Assembly (NCBI GenBank): GCA_024867545.1
Contig: JANFNE010000059.1
Span: 62,001-126,000 of the forward strand
Direction: 5' to 3'
DNA length: 64,000 nucleotides
Origin: Phytopythium helicoides
Lineage: Eukaryota; Oomycota; Peronosporomycetes; Pythiales; Pythiaceae
Within the stretch, counting starts at the first letter, position 1; each line of letters opens with the position of its first letter. The position numbers and the translations under genes are program-made. A model generated the notes under the pieces. That model was not told where the DNA came from. It did no database searches and saw nothing but the letters and a program-made list of their open reading frames with translations. Below, one piece after another: positions 1 to 9,650 of this stretch.

Positions 1-68
1 ATTAAGATTGAAGGAGCATCAAGATCTCATCCATGAATCCATGATTGTAACTACGACGATAGCTGAAG
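1..68. repeat. 68-bp direct repeat, copy 1
   Basis: The first 68 bases recur at 9477-9544 with two mismatches by eye. The second copy lies just downstream of an intact array gene, so this copy is probably the 3' flank of another family member that ends before the window. Weaker similarity continues a little further (around 123-155 against 9563-9597). Confidence 0.9.
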
Positions 69-822
69 GTTTGGCTGGTAGTAGTTTTCCGTTTTGATCT
101 CAGTCAAGACTGCCAAAACTCCAGTTCAGCAATACTTCCTGCAATACCTCCTTCTCTACCTGGTTCTGCGTAGGACCCCGCCGCATACGTGTTGCTTCTT
201 TCGGTGTCTGGCGTGGCGTTCAACTATCAGCTATCGAATGCTCAGAGTTGTCGCAGCATCAATCGGCCAACACAACAGTACAATACGACGCAACTCGTCT
301 TGGTGGAGTGTGTGAGGGAATGTTAAACCGCGTGGTGATTCCTGAGGAAGCGAGATGTGTGGTTTTGGTTTCCTCTGCGCGAGATTGTTGGCGTGAACCT
401 CGGAGGCGAACAAACGGATGGGGAGTAAGTGTTGGCGTCACAAGTCGATATGTGGCCATCGCACCATGTGGATAGTGGGCACGTCACGTCAGCATATCTT
501 CCTGAAGTGTTTCATTCAACCACCACACCAAGGCCGATTACGCTCTCATAACTGCAGCGTTAGCTTCTTTTGTTGGCTGTTGATGCAAGACCTGTATGTG
601 TGCACTGCCATGGGATGAAATTCGATGGCTGCACTCCTCTCTTCCAGACGGCACGTGACCCAAGACGGGCGAGGTGGGAGCGACCGGCTTGCGTGCCGGC
701 ACTGTGCACTACAACACTTGGCCATGACGAGTTACAGCAGTGACACGAAGCCTTCACGATGCGTCTCGTATTCCGCTTGGCGCGCAACTCCTTCATTTTG
801 GAGATCGCTGCGGCCCGTCAAC
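69..822. other. Intergenic, no gene recognised
   Basis: Only short overlapping reading frames without family resemblance occur here. It contains the upstream region of the pseudogene starting at 823. No promoter motif is clear. Confidence 0.5.
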
Positions 823-2022
823 ATGGCCAAAACCCACCCGGATCTCTCCCAGTCGAGTCCGTTTCCTCCGCTTCGGCTTTCGGATGACGAGAAGCAAACC
901 ATCCTCTACAAGGTAAACGAGCTACTGAGCGAGGCTCTGACCGAGTACGAGCAGTTCCTGGTGCGAGACCGCGCCACCGTGTCGAAGGTTCAGTGGAAAC
1001 CTGTGTGATCAAGAGAGATGGATTGACAGCATACCGCAAGCGAAGTGTGTCTCCTCGTGCGTCTGACTCGTCGAAGGTTCACACGGTGCTCGTGGTGGGT
1101 GAGCTATCGACGACATAATGCTCGGGAGTGTGTATACCTCGCCCAACCTGACAGCTCTGTGCGAGAGATACTTGTATGGATCGTCGTCGATTGGTTCAGC
1201 GATCCTTTGTTCCATCACCGAGCCGACTCTCAAATCTCCGGATAGGATGGTTCGAGTTGCTTGGGACTCTATTGGAGCGCTCTCTTCGACGGTTGACACG
1301 GTAGTCAAACCTCGGGACTTCGTGATGGCGACAGCAAGTGGAAGGACTTTCAACTCGTCGGGCGAGCGAATTGGCTACGCGTTTTTCACTCGGTCGATGT
1401 CTCTAGCGCACCCCCGGTGCCTCAGGCAATCCGCGCAACAAGGCACATTACGTACCTGTTACGTCAGATCTCGCCCGATCGGATGCACGTCTACGTCACG
1501 GGAAACCTTGGCCTAAAAGGACAAATTCCGACTGGTGTTGCTGTGCGATTGGCAAGTGACGTCGTTTTCGAGATTATAACGCGGGTCAATCGTTTCGCTG
1601 CTATGAAGAAGCGGACATTTTTGCTCAACCAACAACTACAATTTCCGAGAGCTTCAGTTGGCGATCTGTTCCCTTTCGCTATACCAGCAGACTTTTTTGT
1701 TGCTGCTACGAGTTCAGGCGAGTGCGCCGTGTGTGGAAAGCGAGTTTCAGGGTTGTTGTGCACTGGGAAACCGTGTGTGGTGTGCGGGAAGTCGGCTTGC
1801 TCGTCGTGTTTCAACCCTCGACATGTGATCGTTGCTGCTGGTGAGAATACGAAGACGAGTCGTGGGTCGATCAAGAAGCTGCCATTCTGTATGATGTGTG
1901 ATCAACGCGCGATCCAGCTGTGTGGTTGGGATCTGAGTGTGGCTGGAGTTTCTGCCACTTCTGGGAAGTGTATGTCAGGCGCGAGCACAAACTCTGCATC
2001 CACAGCGTCTGAGACAACGTGA
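823..2022 (+). pseudogene. A-type START-like/FYVE-like gene, disrupted by three indels
   Basis: The start is a normal family N-terminus (SPFPPLRLSDDEKQ from about residue 14). The frame breaks at about 1001-1010, where the expected cct-gtg-atc reads cctgtgtgatc, a 2-nt gain that creates a stop. It breaks again at about 1100-1110, where roughly 9-10 nt coding the E-G-T/V segment are missing after the VVGE motif. A third break at about 1384-1390 is one C missing in the F-F-H-S motif. From there to 2022 the frame is fully open and encodes the rest of the START-like domain and a complete zinc finger (CAVCGKRVSG... CVVCGKSACSSC ... PFCMMC), ending in a STASETT tail. The remaining protein is well conserved, so inactivation is recent, or one or more indels are assembly errors. 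Confidence 0.85.
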
Positions 2023-2781
2023 TGTCTCACTATTTGCCGATGCAACCCACCATGCCACGAAGATCCAATAAAATAAATCTGATAGCTCTGCGCAGCTCAA
2101 TAGAGGCCAAGCTCAGCTTACTCCCACGAGAGGGATTCAGGCATACTTCATCTAACCTCGATCTAAGCATGTCAGCCACTGCACTCTGCGCATTAGATTA
2201 TCAATTCCAGCTCTTACGTTGAAATGAGCTGCTCAATTCGCAACGTGTCAGTCGGAAATCTTGACCCCGGTATTCATGGGGCTAACATGAATAGCGTTAT
2301 CAAACCGCAAATGGCAGACTGCCCAATGCATGGTTGTCGAAGCCGACATCTCCCTATAGCTCGAGTCTCGGCTCTCGACGATCTGCGAAATCATGACTTC
2401 ACAAGCCGAGCGCCGGCCCCGCAAGCGGGTCCGGTTCGTGAATGGAAAAAAGGTGTTTTACTACCACTCGCTGCGCTCGTGGGGGCTCGGCGCTACGCGC
2501 CTACGCAACTGTTGCGCTCGCTGGCGCTCGCTGGCTCGGCGCTCCGCGCCTGCGCTTGGTAGAGCGACAGCTCGCGCCGGAGCGCTCGCTATGACAGCTT
2601 CACCGGCTCCGGGCTGACCGGCGTAGGGGCCACTATTAGCATGCGGACACGAAGGCTTCCGTTTTGGTAGTACCGTGAAGTGTCCCACTGTACCCCTGTG
2701 AAAATATGTTTTAGGATGCCGGCAATCACAAATGGTTCGGTTCGACTATCAACTCGACTGGAAAAGTAATCGACTCTAATT
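2023..2781. other. Intergenic with GC-rich low-complexity block
   Basis: No gene is recognised. Bases 2460-2600 are a GC-rich patch rich in GCGCTCG-like words and small self-complementary units (ggcgctccgcgcc). The stretch from 2700 leads into the Harbinger insertion, and 2779-2781 (ATT) is the left target-site copy. Confidence 0.5.
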
Positions 2782-2795
2782 AGAGGTTTTTAGCA
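2782..2795 (+). repeat. Left terminal inverted repeat of Harbinger element
   Basis: agaggtttttagca; its exact reverse complement ends at 5226. Short gaaccgaaaa-like repeats follow just inside and may be subterminal transposase sites. Confidence 0.85.
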
Positions 2796-2971
2796 GAACC
2801 GAAAAGTTGCTTTGTTCGGTTTGACCAGATGGCGATCTGGCACTTGAACCGAAAAAACGAACCGTCATGACCACTGGGAACCGTCCAAAGTTGGAACATT
2901 TTGCGGTTGATAAATTAAAAGTTACGGTTTCGATGGCATAGCTAAATCGTCGTCTTCGTCCTCTAAATCGG

Positions 2972-4207
2972 TTGTTTAGATCAGAACGCAGGAGGCAAGC
3001 AAGCGGCATGGCTGGCACGAGAGGCAGCGAAGAAATGGGCGGTGCGGCCTGCCTAGCAATGGATAGCGAGATCAAATGGATTTGTCGTTCGATGACGCGT
3101 GGTGTTGGGCGGTACTCGAAGAGCGCGTATCTCTTTCAACGTTGGATTGCAGCTCAAGAGGATGGCGAGACAGTCGAGGCTGCGATCATTTTTGCTACTC
3201 TTGCTGCTGAGTCTCCAGCGCAACCACCAGCTCGGGTACCGTTCAATTTTAATGCACTCAGTGATGAGACCTGCGTTCAATGTTTTCGGTTCAACAAGAG
3301 CGAAATTTGTACCTTGGTAGACCTGATGGGCTTACAAGATATCACTACAAGAGAACGCACAAAAGCCTCTCCGATTATGGCAATCTGTGTTGTGCTGTAT
3401 CGGCTTGCCGTTTCTGCCCGATGGATCGATCTAGAAGGGTTTTTTGGTCGCTCTTCAAGCGGACTTTCCAACATCTTCTTGCATACAATTGACTACATTG
3501 ACGCGCGATATTATGAGCGGCTATCGTTCTGTGGCAAAATCATTGGACCTCGTTTGAATTCGTATGCAGAAGCAATCTTCGAAGCAGGAGCTCCATACAC
3601 AAACCTTTGGGGATTCATTGACGGGACTGTTCGGGGAATATGCCGCCCTCAGCCGCGAAAAGTGAGTGGTAAACGCAAGTACATGAGCCAACAGTCCGTA
3701 TACAATGGACACAAACGCAAGCATGCTCTCAAATTTCAGTCGGTTGTTACCCCTGACGGTCTGATAGCACATCTTTTCGGCCCGTTTCCGGGTCGCAACC
3801 ATGACATTAAAATGTACACTAAATCGGGACTCACCGAGTTCATCAGATCAGACACGCGCTTTCTTGATTTCCGCGTCTTTGGCGACTGTGCGTACGGTCG
3901 TGACGATGTGTTGCTATGCCCATTTGATGGTGCAGTGGGGAATCTAACACCACCACAACAGCAGATCAACAGTCAGATGAGTAAAGTTCGTGTCTCTGTT
4001 GAATGGCCGTACGGGCAAATAATTTCCTACTGGAAGATGCTAGACGTCAAGTCTAATCTTCGTGTTGGTGTTCAACCTGTCGGCCAAATGTATCGAGTTG
4101 CTGCTCTGTTAACGAATTGTATCACATGCTTCCATGGTGGTAGCACTACAAGTGATTACTTCAATCTCAAGCCGCCTGATATCAGCGAGTATTTGCGGTT
4201 GGATTGA
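2972..4207 (+). CDS. PIF/Harbinger DDE transposase (HARBI1-like)
   Basis: The 411-aa protein is a DDE superfamily-4 endonuclease that would cut and paste the surrounding element. The catalytic blocks are visible in order: F-I-D-G-T (first Asp), GPFPGRNHDIKMY (second Asp, the classic GRxHD box), F-G-D-C-A-Y-G and RVSVEWPYGQI (Glu). The N-terminus carries a basic stretch. In-frame ATGs also occur at 3008, 3035 and 3059, so the true start is uncertain. There is no stop or frameshift inside. The neighbouring minus-strand Myb-like protein is the expected partner, which in known Harbingers binds the transposase and brings it to the ends and the nucleus. Expression and activity cannot be judged from sequence. 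Confidence 0.92.
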   Translation: MFRSERRRQASGMAGTRGSEEMGGAACLAMDSEIKWICRSMTRGVGRYSKSAYLFQRWIAAQEDGETVEAAIIFATLAAESPAQPPARVPFNFNALSDETCVQCFRFNKSEICTLVDLMGLQDITTRERTKASPIMAICVVLYRLAVSARWIDLEGFFGRSSSGLSNIFLHTIDYIDARYYERLSFCGKIIGPRLNSYAEAIFEAGAPYTNLWGFIDGTVRGICRPQPRKVSGKRKYMSQQSVYNGHKRKHALKFQSVVTPDGLIAHLFGPFPGRNHDIKMYTKSGLTEFIRSDTRFLDFRVFGDCAYGRDDVLLCPFDGAVGNLTPPQQQINSQMSKVRVSVEWPYGQIISYWKMLDVKSNLRVGVQPVGQMYRVAALLTNCITCFHGGSTTSDYFNLKPPDISEYLRLD

Positions 4208-4254
4208 ATGCAGTGGATTAAAACATGCAAAAGAGACTAGTCATGCAAAAGATC

Positions 4255-5064
4255 CTAGTCATTCTTTGCTAGTGCTGAGCTGAATAACTTCGCGCACTCG
4301 AGGATCAGAGCTCGATTGCTCTGCTGGACTCGCTCTTCAAACCGGAGTCGGTCTTCAGCTATTTTTTTGTCGAAATGTAAGCGCTGCTCAAATTGTTGTT
4401 GGGCTTGCTGTAGCTCTCGCTCCCGTAGCTCTAGGTTCAACTTTTGACGCTTTTCTTGCCTCCTCACCTCTTCCAAAAACGCGTTTGAACGCTTCGCAGG
4501 CGTCCGCGAGGATGAGCGAGTAGACGTGCTTGAGATCGTGCTTCCAGAGTCACTATCAGCATCATTGTCGTCTTCTGATCCCAAAGAGTTGCGTTTAGCG
4601 CGTCGCCGAGTGCTCTCCTGCACAATTGCCTCCGCGCACCGAGCTAGATCTTCCTCTTTTTTTTGCTTCTTGTCTTTCACTGCTTGAGTGTTGGTTTTGT
4701 GTGCCTGCTCAAGGGAAATGTATTCCAGTACATGCCCATCCCTTTCAGTGTAGTGACTTTGCACATTGACAGCATCCAACGAGTGCTCAACGCCACTTTC
4801 AATACGCGCAGCACTCTCAACCTCCTGACAGGTCTTTTTAAGCAGCTTAAGCCGATCACGTATCTGCTTTGCATTCAATTCCACACCGATAGCGGTCGAC
4901 AAGCACTTTGCCACCTCCTCCCACACAGCAACAGTCGTTCCACGTGGTGCTGAGAACGGCTTCAAGCGCAAAAGCTCCCGCATCATCTCCTTGTCATGCT
5001 CCTCCGAGAAGCGAAACACCATAGTTTGATCGAATCGGAGCAATACTGAAGTGACTGGAGGCAT
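4255..5064 (-). CDS. Myb/SANT-like DNA-binding protein of Harbinger element
   Basis: The 269-aa protein starts with a SANT/Myb-like helical region (about residues 15-85: F-R-F-S-E-E-H-D ... W-E-E-V-A-K ... A-K-Q-I-R-D-R-L). An acidic/serine-rich linker follows (SLGSEDDNDADSDSGS), then a long Glu/Gln/Arg-rich coiled coil (about 205-260). This is the architecture of the second ORF of PIF/Harbinger elements. A second possible start is Met15. It lies convergent to the transposase inside the same inverted repeats. The assignment is by architecture and context rather than by a signature motif. Confidence 0.8.
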   Translation of the reverse strand: MPPVTSVLLRFDQTMVFRFSEEHDKEMMRELLRLKPFSAPRGTTVAVWEEVAKCLSTAIGVELNAKQIRDRLKLLKKTCQEVESAARIESGVEHSLDAVNVQSHYTERDGHVLEYISLEQAHKTNTQAVKDKKQKKEEDLARCAEAIVQESTRRRAKRNSLGSEDDNDADSDSGSTISSTSTRSSSRTPAKRSNAFLEEVRRQEKRQKLNLELRERELQQAQQQFEQRLHFDKKIAEDRLRFEERVQQSNRALILECAKLFSSALAKND

Positions 5065-5212
5065 TGCGCGGGTGCTGGTGTCTAAAATGGGTCCTTATTT
5101 TTACCTCGTCAACATCTGCGACAACTGGTCTAGTGAACGCGATGCTAAAAGTAGGTTAGCGTTTGGTGGGTTTGCAGTGGTGAACCGTTCGAAGAACCCA
5201 CCAGTTCGCGCT

Positions 5213-5226
5213 TGCTAAAAACCTCT
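5213..5226 (-). repeat. Right terminal inverted repeat of Harbinger element
   Basis: tgctaaaaacctct, the exact reverse complement of 2782-2795, followed by ATT as in the left flank. Confidence 0.85.
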
Positions 5227-5840
5227 ATTACCTATCTATTCTACTACTCGGTCAAAGCTAAGTCTTTCACGTTGCGCTCTCAATAGAAAATCAGCTATTG
5301 ACTTGGTTGAAGTGGTACGGTATGATGAATCATCATTGATGCCTTCAACCAGGATTGGGGTTCAACCATAATCACTTGCGTCTATCTCTCTTTTTTGGTG
5401 TGCTGGCCCTATGCAACTCTTCCCTGAAGCAAACGCAGCAGCGTGACGTGGTTGAATATCGATATGCACGAAGTAGGTGGTGGCTGACAAGTCCGAACAA
5501 GTACTCATGTACGCGGAGAGAGCAACATGGTTCGATTCCATAGGTGAGGAGACGCATATTGGCGCTAGTAAACTCTGAATTACCAGAATGCCGGGGCAAA
5601 GGAGTTCAAATCGTCAATTGCGGAGTCATCAACTGTCCAATCCAACGAGGTGGGCATATGCTCCGAAAGTTGGTCCGAAGGTAATCGTATCGCGGCTTTC
5701 CGCTGTTTTCCCGTTGAAGCGCGACGAATGATGGGCGGAGTGGGAGCCTATCAGCTTGCGTGCCTCCACGCTTTGAAAAATGGCACGGGGCATGCTTCAC
5801 CACTTTCGGTTAGAGCTCAAAACCTTCACGGTGTAATAAC
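5227..5840. other. Intergenic, upstream of A-type gene
   Basis: No coding feature is supported. It holds the right ATT target-site copy (5227-5229) and the 5' flank of the gene at 5841. Confidence 0.5.
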
Positions 5841-7034
5841 ATGCCCGACCACCCTCGAGAATCCTGTCGATCGAGTCCTTTCCCTCCACTTCGCCTTTCA
5901 GATGACGAGAAGCAGACCATCCTACTCAAGATCAACGAGCTCCTGACCGAGTCGCTGACCGAGTACGAACAGTTCCTGTCTCAAGATCGCGCTACAGTCT
6001 CCGAACATCAATGGAAACCCGTAACCAAGCAATGCGGCTTGACAGCATACCGCAAGCGACGCGCTTCTCCTCGAGCATCCGACTCGCACAAGGTACATAC
6101 GGTGCTTGTGGTTGGCGAGACCGAGGGGACCGTCGAGGACATCATGCTGGGGAGCGTGCATGCCTCAGCCGAGTTGACTGACGTGTACGAGCACTACTTG
6201 TGTGGGTCCTCGACCCTCAATTCTGCGGTGCTCAGCTCCATCATTGAGCCGACGCTTGAGTTTCCTGATCGAATGGTCCGCATCGTGTGGGACTCACTTG
6301 GCTCGCTCTCGTCGCCCATCGACACTATTTTGAAGCTCCGCGATTTCGTGATGGCGGTCGCGAGCGGAACAACCATCAACTCGATGGGTGAGCGAGTCGG
6401 CTACTTGTTTTTCCACTCGGTCGACGTCGCCAGCGCACCTCCGTTGCCTCAAACTATTCGCGCGACTCGACACGTGACATACCTCTATCGGCAGGTCTCA
6501 CCTGATCGGATGCACGTGTACATCATGGGACGAATTGATCCCAAAGGCCATGTCTTGACAGGCGTCGTTGTGCGCGTGTCAACGAATGCTGTCCTCGAAA
6601 TTGCGCGTCGTGTCAAGGAGTTCGCCGCCATAAAGAAGCGAACGTTTCTGCTCAACCAGCAGCTACGATCCCCGAGAGCTTTAGTTGGTGATATTTTCCC
6701 TTTCGGTACGCCAGCCGACTTTGCTGTCGTTGTCATAGGTAGCACTGAGGAATGCAATGTGTGCGGAAAGCGAGCATCTGGATTGGTGTGCTCAGGGAAG
6801 CCATGCGCGGTGTGCGGAAAGTCGACGTGCTCGTCGTGTTTCAAGCCGCAGTATGTCATTGTTGCTGTCGAGAACACTCGTGCGGCGATCAAGAAACTCC
6901 CATTCTGCTTCATGTGTGACCAGCGTGCCATGCAGCTTAGCGGTTGGGAGGTGAGTGTGGCCGAGGTAGCTGCTGTTGGAACAAAGCATTTGAAACAACC
7001 AAGCTTCTCGTCAACAGCGAGCTGGACAACGTGA
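5841..7034 (+). CDS. A-type START-like/FYVE-like zinc-finger protein
   Basis: 397 aa, intronless. The N-terminal block SPFPPLRLSDDEKQ begins the START-like domain (about residues 12-265), with KVHTVLVVGE, LRDFV (leucine replaces the usual proline of PRDFV), GERVGYLFFHSVD and RMHVYIMGRIDPKG. The C-terminal finger has eight cysteines in four CxxC pairs (CNVC, then CAVCGKSTCSSC, then PFCFMC), which is FYVE spacing, but the R(R/K)HHCR patch that reads PI3P is replaced by neutral residues. It ends in S-F-S-S-T-A-S-W-T-T. No signal peptide or membrane segment is seen, so a cytosolic lipid- or membrane-contact role is inferred. The ligand is unknown. Confidence 0.85.
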   Translation: MPDHPRESCRSSPFPPLRLSDDEKQTILLKINELLTESLTEYEQFLSQDRATVSEHQWKPVTKQCGLTAYRKRRASPRASDSHKVHTVLVVGETEGTVEDIMLGSVHASAELTDVYEHYLCGSSTLNSAVLSSIIEPTLEFPDRMVRIVWDSLGSLSSPIDTILKLRDFVMAVASGTTINSMGERVGYLFFHSVDVASAPPLPQTIRATRHVTYLYRQVSPDRMHVYIMGRIDPKGHVLTGVVVRVSTNAVLEIARRVKEFAAIKKRTFLLNQQLRSPRALVGDIFPFGTPADFAVVVIGSTEECNVCGKRASGLVCSGKPCAVCGKSTCSSCFKPQYVIVAVENTRAAIKKLPFCFMCDQRAMQLSGWEVSVAEVAAVGTKHLKQPSFSSTASWTT

Positions 7035-7839
7035 AGAAAGTCTAAACTAGGTTAGAGTCCATCGACTGATTCGAGATATGAAACTGCTCGTTGGTTCGCT
7101 CGCTATGCTGCTGTTGGTGCTGCTGATGTGTAAAGATCCCATGGTGCTGCTGCTGCTTTTGCATTCGTGAGTCGCGTTATCCTCGTGTGGTAGTCAAGCT
7201 CATTTAGCCATGATTTCATCGCTGTGCTCGTCTCAACAGACGCGATTGACAGAGACACCCTGCTCTCGTCAGCGCTCGCAACCGCTGTTTCCCTCCGAGA
7301 AGCTGGTTGCTCGAGTCATAAAGGCGCTGCAGAGCTCCACGTTCTTTGGTTTGCCCCGCCGATCAAATGCAGCGAGGTTTTTCCAAAGTCTTCGTGTCGA
7401 AGTACTTCTTCTAACGCGAGTTCCATAAATTGTGTGAGGTGGCTCTCCCCGCTGTGGCGGACCAAGACTGGTGCACTTCGTGCAAAGAGCTGGATAACGT
7501 GAAACTGCAGCATAAGTCGACAAACAAAAGAAGTCTAATCATAGCGAAATGTTAGCCCGATCGTTTGTTTCCGATTGTTTTTCGATGCTCTCAGAGCCGC
7601 ATCGTCCCTACTGATGAGAAGCTCACACACAGGTTCGTCTGACTTTGCGCTCGCTGGCTTAAGCTCCAGTGTCCTGTTTGCGGCATTACGATGGCTCGAA
7701 CACTGCGTGGGATTCACTTGACCAGCGGTGTCCGTGTCAAACGGCGATTGACAGACTGCGAACAACATGACTGACCATGCCGACAAAAGGTGCGATGCGG
7801 TGCTCGGAATCTCTCGTTGTGCATTCCAACCCATTTTTT
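7035..7839. other. Intergenic, no gene recognised
   Basis: Short unrelated reading frames only. The next 90 bases hold a decayed zinc-finger fragment. Confidence 0.45.
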
Positions 7840-7930
7840 CCGCCACAGTTGCCTCGCAAGTGTACACGGTGTGCCGAGAGCGAGCTTTAGGCTTGCTGAG
7901 CTTGCTGAAAGTCGACGTGTTCGGCCCGTA
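7840..7930 (+). pseudogene. Relic of FYVE-like finger from an A-type gene
   Basis: Translation of the plus strand gives VASQVYTVCRERALGLLSL, resembling the finger start of intact copies (A-S-G-G-V-C-T-V-C-G-K-Q-S-S-G-L-L-S). One ligand cysteine is lost and a stop follows shortly. Homology cannot be followed outside this stretch by eye. Confidence 0.5.
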
Positions 7931-8156
7931 GCGAGATACAGTATCGGCCACGGAGAAACCAATGCGGAGCGGATCAACGCTGTAGTCGAAGTTGACAGTG
8001 ACTCGGTGCATTGCTTGGAAATCGTGGATAGTACAGTGCGCAGTCCATGTGAATCGCCAGAATGCTTTACCACTCATCATAGTGGGGAGTGGTGCGTAAC
8101 ACAACGACAGGACGACCCCACCAGCCGAGTGACACGCTCGTCACAGAGCCAACACC

Positions 8157-9359
8157 ATGGCCGACGACGCGAACAAGTCTCCTGCCTCCTCAATGGCAAG
8201 TCCCTTCCCTCCTCTGCGACTCTCGGACGACGAGAAGCAGACAATCCTCCACAAGATCGACGAGCTGCTGAGCGAGTCGCTGACCGAGTACGAGCAGTTC
8301 CTGCTGCAGGACCGCGCCACGGTCTCCGAACACCAGTGGAAGCCAGTGACCAAGCGAGATGGACTGAGCGCCTACCGCAAGCGACGGGTTTCTCCCCGCG
8401 CGTCCGACTCGTCCAAGGTGCACACGATTTTCGTGGTGGGCGAGGTGCAGGGGACTGTCGAGGATGTTATGCTCGGGAGTGCGCACGCCTCAGCGGCGGT
8501 GACATCTGCCTATGAGCAATTCATGTACAAGTCCTCATCTTTTGGGTCTGCGTTGCTCTACTCCATCATCGAGCCGACTGTCGAGTCCCCTGACAAGTTA
8601 GTTCGCATCGTGTGGGAAGCGCTCGGATCAACGTCGTCAACAGCTAACAGCATCGTCATGTCTCGTGATTTCGTGACGGCCGTAGCGACCGGCACGACCA
8701 TCAGCTCGACGGGCGAACGCATCGGCTACCGCTTCTTCCACTCCGTCGACATTCCCGGAGCGCCAGTGGTGGCCGGAGCGATCCGCGCAAATAAACACTT
8801 TGTGTGCCTGCATCGGCAAGTCTCCCATGACCGCATACACGTGTATATCATGGGGAGAGTCGACCCGAAAGGAAGGATCCCGACGGGAGTCGCGGTGAGA
8901 GGATCGGCCAGTGCCGTCATCGAGACTGTAGCTCGCGTCAACCGATTTGCTGCCATCAAGAAGCGAACGTTCTTGCTCTATCAACAACTCCGCTTTCAGA
9001 GCGGCGAGGCTGGCAATGACTTTCCCTTTGGCATCCCAGCCGAGTTTGCTGCAACTGCGTCTGGAGGAGTTTGCACCGTGTGCGGGAAGCAGTCCTCAGG
9101 GTTGTTGAGCGCAGGGAAGTCCTGTGCGGTGTGCGGAAAGTCCGCGTGCGCGTCGTGCGTCAAATCACAGCAGGTCATCGTCGCCGCTGACAAGGAGCAC
9201 ACTCGCGTTGCGATCAAGAAGCTCCCGTTCTGTTCGATATGTGAACAGCGTGCGTTGCAACTGAGCGGGTGGGAGGTTGGTGTGGCAGAGGCTGCTGCAG
9301 GTCAATCTCCACTCCTGAAAGACGCAAGTCCCAGTATCTCATCGACTGCAAGTTGTTAG
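8157..9359 (+). CDS. A-type START-like/FYVE-like zinc-finger protein (best reference copy)
   Basis: 400 aa, intronless. Residues 15-275 form the START-like domain: SPFPPLRLSDDEKQ (15-28), SRDFV (169-173), GERIGYRFFHSVD (186-198), HVYIMGRVDPKG (228-239). The finger has cysteines at 306, 309, 323, 326, 331, 334, 359 and 362, the exact FYVE arrangement CxxC-x13-CxxC-x4-CxxC-x24-CxxC. The two His and the Arg expected before Cys323 are absent (S-A-G-K-S-C), so PI3P binding is doubtful. A short tail ends I-S-S-T-A-S-C. The START fold is known to hold sterols or phospholipids; that the protein does so is inference. It lies downstream of a relic and upstream of the repeat at 9477. Confidence 0.88.
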   Translation: MADDANKSPASSMASPFPPLRLSDDEKQTILHKIDELLSESLTEYEQFLLQDRATVSEHQWKPVTKRDGLSAYRKRRVSPRASDSSKVHTIFVVGEVQGTVEDVMLGSAHASAAVTSAYEQFMYKSSSFGSALLYSIIEPTVESPDKLVRIVWEALGSTSSTANSIVMSRDFVTAVATGTTISSTGERIGYRFFHSVDIPGAPVVAGAIRANKHFVCLHRQVSHDRIHVYIMGRVDPKGRIPTGVAVRGSASAVIETVARVNRFAAIKKRTFLLYQQLRFQSGEAGNDFPFGIPAEFAATASGGVCTVCGKQSSGLLSAGKSCAVCGKSACASCVKSQQVIVAADKEHTRVAIKKLPFCSICEQRALQLSGWEVGVAEAAAGQSPLLKDASPSISSTASC

Positions 9360-9476
9360 AAGTGATGTTGCTTTACTAGTTGAGGTTCCAGTGTATTCGA
9401 TTTCGTGAGTTGAGGTGTACATGGGGAGTTTTGTTTGTGGCTAGGCGGTGTGTGCTAACTGCTGGGAACGAGTGCA

Positions 9477-9544
9477 ATTAAGATTGAAGGAGCATCAAGA
9501 TCTCATCCATGAATCCATGATTGTAACAACGACAATAGCTGAAG
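9477..9544. repeat. 68-bp direct repeat, copy 2
   Basis: 66 of 68 bases match 1-68. It lies 118 bp after the stop of the A-type gene at 8157-9359. Confidence 0.9.
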
Positions 9545-9650
9545 ACCAATGATGAACGGTTCAATGCAGCAATACTTTCCTACAACACCTTCTTCTGTCC
9601 TTCCAAACTCTGTGTGCACATCGTGCCGTGCACATACTTGTCAGCCAGTT

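Larger units (their letters stand above)
2782..5226. mobile_element. PIF/Harbinger DNA transposon, apparently complete
   Basis: The 2,445-bp element has perfect 14-bp terminal inverted repeats (agaggtttttagca and its complement) and is flanked by a 3-bp direct repeat ATT (2779-2781 and 5227-5229). It carries two convergent genes typical of the superfamily: a DDE transposase (2972-4207, +) and a Myb/SANT-like partner (4255-5064, -), with 47 bp between the stops. Three-base target duplications are characteristic of PIF/Harbinger, although TWA is the usual target and ATT is not. Both genes are open, so the copy is young. It sits between an A-type pseudogene and an intact A-type gene. Confidence 0.9.
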
